Source: Gracilaria domingensis
Taxonomy: Eukaryota > Rhodophyta > Florideophyceae > Gracilariales > Gracilariaceae
Length of the DNA: 63,062 bases
NCBI GenBank assembly: GCA_022539475.1
Contig: VCMS01000317.1
Location: 46,022-109,083, forward strand
Direction of reading: 5' to 3'
The position numbers were made by a program, and so were the translations under genes. Shown one piece after another: positions 41,839 through 52,242 of this stretch (position 1 is the first letter of the stretch; each line of letters opens with the position of its first letter). The notes beneath the pieces were generated by a model. The model saw only the letters and a program-made list of their open reading frames with translations, did not search any database and was not told the origin of the DNA.

Positions 41839-42646
41839 TGGTAGCTTCAAGTTTATTGATTAAGGTTTAAATTAACTAGAGAATTTATCAAGAACTGTAA
41901 TGCTTACTGTTTGTTTTGGACTTAGTTTTGGTTTGGTTTTGTAGAATGCAATCTTTATTAGCTAGTAGAAGGCGCATTAGATGCTTCTACTTATTGTGTC
42001 TTACCCAGAGAGATGACGAAGTGAGAAGCAGTTCGCAGACCGCGGAACTGCTTTTATACTAGTTTGAACACTTCTGAATAGGCTCAAAAAGGAAGTTGTA
42101 ACCCTACAGTACATGCTAGACTAGTTTTTGGAGCTTCAATAAATAAATGAACGCTCTATCTACTTAATTTGCAATTTTTGGTGTCGTGCTGGTAGTCCAT
42201 CTTTTTTGCACAACAGCAACGCAGCACACACACCTGCGCCTCCTCTTACATCTAGACTCCTGTGCTTGCGTGTTACCGTAGACGCTACAATGCCGCTGTG
42301 GTGGAAAGAGTCAACAACACAGCACTTTTGCATCTTGCGCAAAAGCAAGCTTTGGCTTGCCACATCCGAACATGATTGCCGCCGCTATCAGTTTGGCTGC
42401 CTTTACCAACCACATGGCGAGAGCAGCGATGATGTCTCTATGGCCCACTTTCGACTCTCGTTTCTGGGTCCCAAATGAACATGTCTATCGAAAAGCGTCA
42501 ATTTCAGGGCAGAGCCATGCCTTTTGTAGTGGGATGGAGCAACGACAAGCTTACCCTTCGGAGCATGTTTGTCAGATATAAACATACATGTGTATATATA
42601 TGTTGAGCAGCACAACGATGATCTTAGGAACTCACCAAAAACTACA
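41839..42646. other. Spacer before Copia-3
   Basis: No gene or repeat recognised, apart from a short (TA)n stretch near 42592. Confidence 0.45.
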
Positions 42647-42651
42647 GTCCA
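42647..42651. repeat. Target-site duplication of Copia-3, left copy
   Basis: GTCCA, repeated at 47455-47459. Confidence 0.85.
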
Positions 42652-42866
42652 TGTGAGCACGATAGCACATGTATTCGTAATTGAATTCCTACTTGCATTT
42701 GTATTTGTATTTGAGTTTGCATTTGAATTTATTGTCGTGACCTACCAGTCTCTAAGTTCACTACTATGCTCACGAGACTTTCATAATGTCTGTAAAGACC
42801 GGGTGAAACAAAGTCTACTTACTTAGTTTCACCCCAGCTCTTCTGTGAAGTTCAACTGTACTGTCA
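42652..42866 (+). repeat. Copia-3 5' LTR
   Basis: 215 bp; contains ATTTG-rich repeats; direct repeat of 47241-47454. Confidence 0.9.
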
Positions 42867-42882
42867 GGTTATGGTCCCGCTC
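42867..42882 (+). other. Copia-3 primer-binding site
   Basis: GGTTATGGTCCCGC directly after the 5' LTR resembles the initiator-tRNA anticodon-arm site of Copia-2 and Drosophila copia, with one mismatch to GGTTATGGGCCC. Confidence 0.6.
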
Positions 42883-43007
42883 GCTTTTGCGCATCGCTAA
42901 TTACTTCTATCTCAGTTTCTTCGCATTTCTTCTTTCTTTTCCTCTCCCTTTAATCCTTTCTCTTTCTTCCCTCTATCCCTTCCGTTTGACGAGACTCACT
43001 TTTCACA

Positions 43008-46000
43008 ATGGAAAGTGACAAAATTCGCATCAAACCCTTCAAAGAGAAAGATGATTAAAAACTCTGGCGCATTCGCCTCGAAGCTACTTGTGACGCCAAA
43101 GGAGTCGGAAACGCTCTTCTAATTTCGCGGAATCCTTTCAGCGCTGATGATGAAAAACGTGAAGAGTTCATTCAAGCCCAGAAGAAGGCAAGTGGCATAA
43201 TTGTGTCTGCACTGTCGAATGAAGCATTAAGAGTGGTCCAAACAGAAATTAGGAACCCTAACAAAATGCTAAAACGGCTAGACAACCGATATGCCTCGAC
43301 CTCAATTGCTTCTCGTATATTCAAGATTTGTGAGCTTGTGACACTACGATGCACTGACGTCTCCAAAAATCTTGATAAGCATGTTGACAAAATGGCCAGC
43401 TTAGTTGAACAACTCAACAGTATGGACACGAAGCTACCTGAAGAACTCTCTGTTGCACTTCTTGTGGCATCTGTAAAAGCACCACAGCTACAGGCAGTGT
43501 GTGCTGCCATTAAGACTGTGACAACCGAGAATCTTACTTGGGGTTTGGTTACATCCCGTCTACTCGATGAACACCGTAATCTGCCTACTAGCAGAACCGA
43601 ACAAGGCCATGCAGCAAAATCGAAGTGTGGTATCTGTAAGAGACGAAACCATACCACTTCCAACTGTTTTCTAAATCCGAAGAACCCCGAGAATCGTCTC
43701 AACCTGAGCGATTCGGAGAAGGATACCAGAAATGATAGCAGTAACCGTTCTGGATCTCGCGACGAGACACCGAATAGCAAGCAGAAGTCCAACACATCTA
43801 CAAATTCTGGGAGCAACCATCGAACTAGAGCTGCTGTCGCCCATGCAATGCTGGCACGCCCATGTTCTGATGAACTCCTCATGCTTGACTCGGGTACAAC
43901 CACCCATCTCACCCCTGACCATAAAGATGTCCACGAAATCGAATCATGCTCGATTCCCATTGCACTTGGAGACGACTCACAGATTGTCGCTACATAACAA
44001 GGCACAAGGACCGTCCAATGGCAGTATGACAACATGACTACATCGGTGGATATGAGCAACACTCTACTGTCGCCTGACATTGCTATGAGTCTATTGTAAA
44101 TCCCGGCACTCACGTCGAAACAGATTGCCGTTCTGTTTATGCCAGATGCTGTTTTTCTAATTAACTTAACGGAAGACTTCCGAATCATTAGTAGAGCACC
44201 AAAACATCCGGATGGGCTCTATAATATACCTACTTCTCCAAATGCTCCATCAGATTCCCGTCAAGTGAGCAGCTCGGCCCACAGCCTGATGATGGCTACC
44301 ATTCCTAAGGTGTCCCAGCACAACAATCCGTTCGCTGTGCTTTCCTCTTTAGAGGATGACTGAAATTCTTCTGTCAATTCTGAACCCAGTGCAAAAGATA
44401 AAGCACCTCTTCCTGACATCAGCTCCAAAGAGAACGAAGAATCGGACATCAGCGATACCAAGCACCAGAATGCAGACACCATCAACGATTCCCGGAACCC
44501 TGTTGACGATACAGTTGATGTAACCTCAGTCGACCAGCAAATCGTCAACCTATGGCATCTTCGGCTCGCTCATGCAGGCTCCCATGATGCAATCGCTCGT
44601 ATGCTTCGTCGCAACCTTCTCCCGCCGAACCCAGCGTTTGACAGTGAATGCATCCCGTGTACTCAAGGTAAGTTCCGTAAATCTTTTTCTGGTAGTCTAA
44701 CCTCAAAACTCAAACCCGGACATCTTCACGCAGATATCACCGATGCTGGTGACCTCTCCGAAGATGGTCATCGGTACTACCTTGTTATTGTGGATGAGTG
44801 CACTCGATTCATGACCGCCGCACCACTCCGGACAAAGCGTAAATCATCGAGGCAGATAATCATCTTTCTTGTCTGGTTTAAACGCCAAACTGGTTCTCCT
44901 GTTCGTTCTCTGCACACCTATGGTGGTAAGGAATTCTCACGTGCCAAGAAGAAGTTCTTGGAATTGGGCATCACCGTTACTGAGACATCTACCAACACTC
45001 CGTCTTCCAACGGACTGCCAGAGGGCCACATAGGTATTCCTCTCGGATCCATTCGAGCTGCACTGCTACATGCTAATCTACCAAAATCCTATTGGCCGTA
45101 CGCACTGCAACAGGCAGTTGAAGCCATAAACCTTCTCGTACAGTGCAGTACCTACCAAATTCCCTTCGTGGCCCTCTTTGACGAATATCCTCGATATGCT
45201 AAACATCTTAAAGCATTTGGTTGTCGAGCTCTCGTTCTGCACAGTGAAAAGACCAAATCTACGCTCGACCCTCGTCTCACTGAAGGTATCAACTTTGGTC
45301 ATACGCTTGGCCGAATGTATATCATTAAGACCTCTGAGGGTATTGTCCGCACCAAGCATGTCAGGTTTTTCGAATCCGAATTCCCTGGCATCTCCCCTGA
45401 AACACCTCTGACCCACGCAGTTCCACCACGCACCGAACCGGATGATGGATATATCGAATCTGATTCTGAATACTCAGACCCTGCTCCGGTGAATGAAGTA
45501 CCTTTCACAGGCAATGGAGACAGTGGCAATGACTCTACTCCATCAGTTCTGTCTACCCTGACGCATTACCCCGCCAAGCCTTCCACGTATGACAATGGAA
45601 AGTATGCCGCTGATGATAGCCTGCCTCCATCGCCGCAGACGAACGTTGCTCTACCGCACACGATCAGCACTGGCGATGAACCAAGCTTAAGAACTGCACT
45701 TCGTTCTCCGGAAGCTCCCTTATGGATTGCAGCAATCAATGAGGAATTCAACAATATTACCACCCTGGGTACCTACAAGGAGGCCACACCTGACCACTGC
45801 AGGCCCATACCATCTGGAGTCATCCTGCGTCTGAAGAGAGACCACATGGGTAAGCCGTCTCGATCAAAGCACGCCTCGTCGCACTTGGTAACTTCCAAAC
45901 GTCCTGCGGCCAAGACAGCCTCTACACCCCTGTCCTCAATTTCGAGCTGTTTCGTCTTCTTCTGGCCCACGCACAGTCGCAAGGGTGGGACCGTCAACAT

Positions 46001-47245
46001 CTGGAAATCAAGGGTGCCTTTCTACATGCCACAATACCGACTGACAACCCCATCTGGATTCGCTTACCAGCTATATCTGGCATTCCAGAAGCTGATGGTC
46101 GTGTTATAAAGTTGGTGAAGTCACTCTATGGCACACGAGAGGGTCCCTGTCTGTGGTTTGAGAACCTCTCTGCATACCTTCTGTCTATAAGACTCACTCA
46201 GGCTAAGTCGCATCCATGCCTGTTCACGTACACGTGCTCTGATGGCACGCTGATCCTGTTGGCCTATGTCGATGACATTTGTATTCTTGGCCCGGGTAAA
46301 CTAAGAGCATGGATGAAACGTCAGCTCTCGGCGAATTATGAAGTTAGTGACCTTCAGAAGGCTGACTTGTATCTCGGAGTCTCGATTGAAGACACAGCAT
46401 CTGGAATTCGTCTGCACCAGCAGCCACTCATCGAGAATATCACTCAACAGACCAAAATGAGTGATGCTAATGCAGCCGCCGCTCCTCTACTCGATGGACA
46501 TCCGCTCTATGAAGCTCGAGTCGTACCAAGCCCAGATGAAGAGTCTATCATGGCTACCATTCCATACCGGCAAACGTTTGGTTCCTTGCTATTCTCGAGC
46601 ACTCGCACGCGTCCTGACATCGCAACTGCTGTGTCTTTGTTAGGAAAATTTGTATCACAACCGCGACCGGAACACTGGCAGGCTTTGAAGCATCTTGTTC
46701 GTTATTTGAAGGGAACGCGCTCCCATGGCATATTCATACCGCCGGATGTTGGCTCTAATGTCGTTGCTTGGACGGATGCTGATTGGGCGAGGGATCTTGA
46801 CAAGCGTCGATCGAGGGGAGGATATGTACTCTGTGTGGACACTGTTCCAATCATTTGGAGCTCTAAACTCCAGAAGCCAAAAGCACGCTCAACATCCGAA
46901 GCAGAGTTCTTTGCTATGTCTGAATGTATTCGTGAACTGAATTGGGTGCGCAACGTACTCCGAGAAATTGGTGCACCAGTGGCGTATGAGATCCCGGTCC
47001 ATCAAGACAATCTGGGAGCTATCTGTTGGTCCAAGGAGTACTTGGGTTTGCGTCGGGTGAAGCACATCGATCTACGCTGTCACTACGTTCTTGATGCCGT
47101 GAAAAACCGCTTTGTGAAGCTAGAGTACATACCATCTGCTCAGAACAGAGCCCACATCTTCACAAAGTCTCTGACTGGCTTACTCTTTGTCATTCACCTC
47201 GATGCTCTGTGCAAATCTCCAGTTCAATGTCGAGGGAGGGTGTGA
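43008..47245 (+). pseudogene. Copia-3 Gag-Pol
   Basis: ATG at 43008 opens a Gag with TAA at 43056 where a Tyr codon (DDY.LW motif) is expected. The same phase then runs with further stops at 43995, about 44096 and 44361. CCHC knuckle: CGICKRRNHTTSNC. Protease: LDSGTT. Integrase: HLRLAHAG...CIPC, first catalytic Asp in HADITDAG, but the second is Tyr (LHTYGGKEF); Glu in SNGLPEGH is kept. A frameshift near 45865 precedes the RT, whose first Asp is Glu (HLEIKGAFL), while YVDD at about 46266 is intact. RNase H (WTDADWA, ARSTSEAEF) is intact to the stop at 47245, which lies 5 bp into the 3' LTR. Several catalytic residues are lost, so it cannot move on its own. Confidence 0.88.
47231..47240 (+). 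other. Copia-3 polypurine tract
   Basis: CGAGGGAGGG directly before the 3' LTR. Confidence 0.8.
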
Positions 47246-47454
47246 GCACGAGAGCACATGTATTCGTATTTGAATTCCTACTTGCATTTGTATTTGTATT
47301 TGAGTTGCATTTGAATTTATTGTCGTGACCTACCAGTCTCTAAGTTCACTACTATGCTTACGAGACTTTCTTAATGTCTATAAAGACCGGGTGAAACAAA
47401 GTCTTCTTACTTCGTTCCACCGCAGCTCTTCTGTGAAGTTCAACTGTATTTTCA
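47241..47454 (+). repeat. Copia-3 3' LTR
   Basis: 214 bp, one base shorter than the 5' copy. Confidence 0.9.
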
Positions 47455-47459
47455 GTCCA
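47455..47459. repeat. Target-site duplication of Copia-3, right copy
   Basis: GTCCA, exact copy of 42647-42651. Confidence 0.85.
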
Positions 47460-48361
47460 GACACCAGGCTGGCCTTGGGTACGGACGCTTGGCGCATTGT
47501 ATGATCCATAGATGGGGAGCGCCATCTTGACAGATTGCGAAAGTAGGCAAATCTGCGTTCCTCAAAGATGGAAATGAAGCTTCCTCACGCTGCGTTTATC
47601 ATCAAGTGCCAACCACCATGGCCGACCAAGCGCAAGCTCGAAGCGCAGCTCACCCAAATCAAAGGAAAGATCACGCACGAGCTGTCGCGCGGAGCGCTTC
47701 CACGGGCTGGTGGCACGCGTGCGCGCGAGCACGCGCGCCGCGCGATGCCGCGATGGCTGACCGTGCCGCAGCGCACACTCGTGCTTTCTGAAGGGTTTAG
47801 AGCAAACCCAGAAATGGGGATGATCTACAGGAAGTCCGAGTTTTGCTCCCTATATGGGCAGTCTCAGCGATACAGCCCTCTGTCCGTGCTCAAGCGAGAA
47901 GCAAGCCGGGTGTAAGACCGGAGACGGTGGCTATACCGACAGAGGTGAAACCGGGAAAAGAGCGGAGCCCAAGTGGGTAACGAGATAGAGCCCGAAAGAT
48001 GGGATCACGAACACTCAACCGTGTGGACGCTGTATACGGAAACCGACCACGGAGCGGAGCTACGGCCCGTGCCAACCGGCGGGAACAGAGCCGATAGCGG
48101 CGCGACAACCACGCAGTGGTGCCAACAGAATGCACCAAAGTGAGGCCAGAAAATACTGGTACGGGGGCGGAAGCAGTACCTAAGCTAGGTGGCGATGTCC
48201 AAAGCGACGCCACTCGTTGGCCAAGGAGCTCGAAAGTAGCCAATATCGGAACAGTAACAAGAAACCAACAATAGGTGCAAGCTTAGGCTTCCTTAAGGAC
48301 CCCGCGTTCTCGTTCCGGAAAGCCCAAGAAGACCTCCACAAAGAAGCTCTCTGGTAATTCA
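47460..48361. other. GC-rich scrap and spacer
   Basis: A 115-residue plus frame (47568-47915) is Arg/Ala-rich and GC-rich like host genes, but shows no family and could be a piece of a host exon. The rest of the stretch is non-coding flank of the retropepsin remnant. Confidence 0.3.
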
Positions 48362-49683
48362 TTGCTTCAAGAGCACGCTGGAAAGTATAACGTAATGGAG
48401 GAGCTCGCGAATGCCCCGACCGGGCTCACATTCGGTCAACTCATTCGCGGGGACGCCGATGCGGCCAAGAAAGATCTGCTTCGGATCATCTCTGGCCGTT
48501 CAACGACCAGAAAGGTCAATGCTACCCAGGTCGAGCGTGAAAACTCTCGTCTTAAGGTTGTGCCTATTACAGTCTATGGGACCATGACCCAATCCCTTTT
48601 GGACTTGAGCGCTGTCCCGAATCTAATGTCAGCAGAACTAGCGGACCATTTGTTACTGACACCGAACCCCACTGAGAGGACGATTAAAGTAACTGATGGC
48701 AATGTTGCCCGCATTCGTGGCACCCTAGAGGGCGTTCCTGTAAGATTCGATGACATTCGAGTATCCCTCGAGTTTGTTGTTATCAAGAAGCCCCCCTTCG
48801 ATGTAATCATCGGGAACCCCACGCTAGAAAAGCTGCATGCCTGTATCGATCTTGGCACGCAAGAAGTCACCATGAGTTACAACAAGAAGCACGTCGTTAT
48901 AGGACTCGACTCCGATCGTTCCGGATTAGAATCATTTGTCCGGTTGTCTGAGACAGATAGCGAAGATTTTACGTCAGACTCTGATGCTATCCCGTCTGAC
49001 TCTGAAGACGAGTCGGAGGACTTTGCTAACCTCCCCCTTCCAAAGCAGCGAACCCCTGGTGGCGCTGAAGGGATGGGGACGCAGGATATCAGGATGGCGA
49101 AGAGGAGAACGATGGTGAGGAAGAACCCGCCAATGTGACAGCGCAGCGCACCGGAGCCGTACCGTCCGAAGGACCCCAAGTATCTGTCCAAGCCCGTCGA
49201 CCCACTCAGGATGAAGATCTCAACGGCCCTAACTTCACCTGGCGTACCATCGGGACTCAGATCCATCTGGATAGTTTGACCGCGGAGCGTGGGGAGAATC
49301 CTCATGCAAATAATGTGCATATTGCCGGACCCGATGGCTCACGAATTCTTCCAGAGGTAGAAAGGATGCCAGTCGGACCAGCACCGCGTCAGCAACCCCA
49401 GCTGATCTCCCAGTGTGATGATGATGAGGATCGACGATTCGAAGACGCAGAGGAAGAAGTGCAGGCAGATCCCCCTACCGAAGAAAGGTCCGGACCCAAT
49501 CCCTCCTGCTTCCAGAGCGAGTCTACGGATACCACCGTACAGCCAGAAGATGTGAATGTCGTGATTTCCACAGATATTGCACCCAGGGCTAATAACGCCA
49601 GCGAGGACAGTGAAGATCGGTTTCGCAACAGTGGACCCGTAGGTGAAAGCCTTGCGGAGTTGCCCTATGAACATAACGAATGA
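48362..49683 (+). pseudogene. Retropepsin-like remnant of a Gypsy-type element
   Basis: The first frame (to 49138) begins in the middle of a Gag-Pol-like sequence (MEELANAPTGLTFGQLIRGD) and contains a retropepsin domain: an active-site strand LLDLSAVPNLMS, where Asp-Ser/Thr-Gly would be expected, and the family's second landmark PPFDVIIGNPTLEKLHACID. An acidic region follows. A one-base shift near 49060 links it to the second frame (49135-49683), an acidic, Gln/Pro-rich tail with no domain. There is no RT or integrase. The DLSA triad can come from DSGA by one C-to-T and one G-to-A change. Catalytically dead; possibly a domesticated or truncated Pol. Confidence 0.5.
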
Positions 49684-50553
49684 CCCAATTATGGCTCTTT
49701 TATGGCCGCAATATAGTCCAAATAACTCTTATTTCTTGGTACAAAAAATGTACAAAAAGTAGCCCAAACATGGCCCAATAATGGCCTCCAGAGATGGCCC
49801 AAAGAGTGCCTTATTCAGCATGGCTAGATGTAGCCAAGATATGGCCCAGAATGGCACTCTTACGGACATAATGGGAGCACTTTCTGCCGCTCTTCTGAGT
49901 CATCCCAAGAAAACTAATGTTGGCCGTATACGGTCGAATATATCCATAAGTGGCTCAGGAAAAGGCCGAGAGAAGACCATAGTTCGTACATTGAATGCAC
50001 TAGTAGTACGCCAAAATCGGGCCACTCAGTGCCGAAATCTGGGCGATTGCACGGAGGAAAGTGGACTTTGGCTCGCTTATTTACGAAGCAGGAGCCCAAA
50101 ACATGTTCGCAGCGATGACATATGCATGTCAAGCTATGGCCACAATGTGTTCTTTATTGTCACTACAATTATCCCAAACGTCCCGCGCCTGCGTGCGAAA
50201 GGGGGGGCTCACCCATAGCAGGTTCAGATTCGCACGCAAAATGGCCAGAATCGCGCCCAGTTGTTCGTCCCAATTGCAACTTCGTGCAGGCGCACCCGGA
50301 AAGTAAGAAGAAGACAATTATGAACGAAGTATGTCGGAGTAGACAGACACAAAAGAGAAGCCAATAAAAAATTATCGCGCGCAAAATAAAGAAGTACGCA
50401 GAAAATAAGAAACAGGAAATAACAAAGCATGGGAACCAACCTAGAAAGCGCAGATCACATGTGTTGAGGAAGATTGCAGGTTAGAACAGAAATAGAGACT
50501 TGAGAAGACATCGGTTCTTGGTTGGACGTCACTTACTGCACAGGGAAAACGTT
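49684..50553. repeat. GGCC-motif array, possible transposon subterminal region
   Basis: Non-coding. From about 49690 to 50290 the motif ATGGCC(C), or its complement GGCCA, recurs at least a dozen times with 10-40 bp spacing, especially at 49702, 49770, 49780, 49794, 49841 and 50145. This is what subterminal transposase-binding sites look like. It lies outside the minus-strand gene 50554-51942 and may be one end of the second DNA transposon, but no terminal repeat was found. Confidence 0.35.
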
Positions 50554-51942
50554 TTAAGCTAATCTGCGGTTCTTTGGTTGGCGGGTACGAGTAGAAGGAT
50601 GGGGCCTGGATGCTGATGAGGGCATCTTCGAGGAAGTCCTTCCGTCTGTCTGACGGTTTGCGTTGTGGCCTTTTGCGATCCTAGCAGCAGCGCGCCTGCG
50701 ACGGCGCTTCATCCTTTCAATTTCAGACTCTGTCTCAGATATCTCAATATCTTGACTGTTGTCAAGAACATCCTCCGAGCCTTCCTGATCCTGATGATGG
50801 AGATCTGAGTCGTTTGCATCCACCAAGTTGTGTGACATATTGACGTCATCTTCGTAATCCACGTCACTCTCAGAAGATTCTTCACATGACACAGCAGATG
50901 GTTGTCGACAAATGTTCTTGTGCTTCTTCCCAGCCATTGGGCGCTCATGCGCTTGCGGACGTCTCTCTATTCCCTCCTGTTCTTGCTCTACAGCAGCCCT
51001 CTTCTTTGAAGTGGATTGCATACGATTGTGCTTCTTCACCTTCCTTCTATTGCCTATGTTGGCATCGTTTGATTCTCTCTTCTGCCCGCACGTACTGATA
51101 TCAACATCCCCCACATCCTTACCTCCTCCGACATCCCCGCGCTCCACGCAAGATCTGATCTCTGCCACCTCATTAGGACACTCATGCTCATGGTTGCCAT
51201 CTGTGTCATGGACCTTGGGGTTCTCCTGAGTTCGGATAGTATTTGCGGGAAACATTTCGATGGCCTTGGATGCACGCTGAGGGAAGGACTCCTGTTGGCT
51301 GGTTTTCTTTGTCGGGTTATTCTCCTGGGAGCTCTTTCCATTCGTTCTTCTCTTCCTCGCCTCTGCGGCAGACTTCCGATCGCGCTGCATTGCTTCTTTG
51401 ATGAACTCGTTGCAAACCCGACCCCCCTGAGCAGAATTCCTGACCGGATACATCTCTTCCAACTTCCTCTTCAGGTTGGAAAGCTGTGCAGAGAACTCAT
51501 TCTGGATCGAGGAAAACGTGCGGGACCCTCTCTTCAGCTTCATTCTATGGTAGACATACTGGCGAATGTAGTCCTTGATCATGTTGGCCATCTCCAGGTA
51601 AATCGGAAAGTTGGGATCTAATTCGTCCTCATGGCCTCCCATCTTTCGCTGGTACAAACGATTGAAAACTGCGCGAGCTGTTATGACCGTCCCAGTTGGC
51701 ATCCAAGGTCGGTCCGAGTCTTTCATCTTCCTCCTAGGCGACGCTGTGGGAATGCAAACCGAGTTCGGAGGAAGTGGGGTATCCCCCGTAGCATTAGATT
51801 GGGCTGGTACTCTCGTCTCGACCGCAACAGGGCAACGAGAAACGGCTGCATTTGCGAGAGAGCCGTGGATCGAATTGCTCCCCTGAACGACGGAGTTAAG
51901 AACGCTGTCCGCAGTTACATGATGTAGAGTTCTGGAACGCAT
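50554..51942 (-). CDS. Unknown basic/acidic nuclear-type protein
   Basis: An intact 462-residue frame. Residues 1-85 are low complexity. A folded-looking segment at about 85-185 (RAVFNRLYQRKMGGHEDELD, IYLEMANMIKDYIRQYVYHR) resembles a small DNA-binding or multimerisation domain but matches no family I know. The rest is disordered: basic clusters (RKVKKHNR, MKRRRRRAAARIAKG) that look like nuclear localisation signals, and acidic stretches. It is divergent from the tnp2-like transposase at 52243, and the two start codons are about 300 bp apart, the arrangement of TnpA/TnpD-like accessory and transposase genes in CACTA-type elements. A second transposon-encoded protein is therefore the leading inference; an unrelated host gene is the alternative. 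Confidence 0.5.
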   Translation of the reverse strand: MRSRTLHHVTADSVLNSVVQGSNSIHGSLANAAVSRCPVAVETRVPAQSNATGDTPLPPNSVCIPTASPRRKMKDSDRPWMPTGTVITARAVFNRLYQRKMGGHEDELDPNFPIYLEMANMIKDYIRQYVYHRMKLKRGSRTFSSIQNEFSAQLSNLKRKLEEMYPVRNSAQGGRVCNEFIKEAMQRDRKSAAEARKRRTNGKSSQENNPTKKTSQQESFPQRASKAIEMFPANTIRTQENPKVHDTDGNHEHECPNEVAEIRSCVERGDVGGGKDVGDVDISTCGQKRESNDANIGNRRKVKKHNRMQSTSKKRAAVEQEQEGIERRPQAHERPMAGKKHKNICRQPSAVSCEESSESDVDYEDDVNMSHNLVDANDSDLHHQDQEGSEDVLDNSQDIEISETESEIERMKRRRRRAAARIAKGHNANRQTDGRTSSKMPSSASRPHPSTRTRQPKNRRLA

Positions 51943-52242
51943 AGCTACTGTTGCGCCAGTGAAAGGGAGTTGCAGTCATCACGATCATGTTAGGAATACG
52001 CGCACTTGGTGAGGGGACAGTGACGAAAGAGGTGGAAGAACGCACAGACTTCGGATTCACCTAACGAGGCTGGAGTTGCGAAAGCACTGAACCCGGCGGA
52101 GTCGGATTTGCAGCAGACGCTTCACTAACGCCTGAGCTCCGGGCTGGAATGAGTCTGTAATCGACGGTGGTGAGCATTTGACAGGTATGTGAAGGCAATT
52201 TGTACCACTCGGACCTCTTACAGTGACAGAAAGTCATCGGCA
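51943..52242. promoter_or_regulatory. Possible shared divergent promoter
   Basis: 300 bp between two divergent frames. No TATA box or other site stands out, so the role is inferred from position only. Confidence 0.25.

Larger units (their letters stand above)
42652..47454 (+). mobile_element. Copia-3: old Ty1/Copia retrotransposon
   Basis: 4.8 kb with LTRs of 215 and 214 bp (TG...CA), GTCCA target duplication, primer-binding site and polypurine tract. The LTRs differ at about 12 positions and the frame carries several stops and a frameshift, making it the oldest of the three Copias here. Confidence 0.88.

Noticed and set aside
43172..44188. 338-residue minus-strand frame opposite Copia-3 Gag
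   Set aside because: Antisense shadow: the plus strand carries Gag, zinc knuckle and protease motifs.
47568..47915. Functional GC-rich gene
   Set aside because: Arg/Ala-rich frame with no domain, no flanking exons and GC-driven openness; kept only as a possible scrap.
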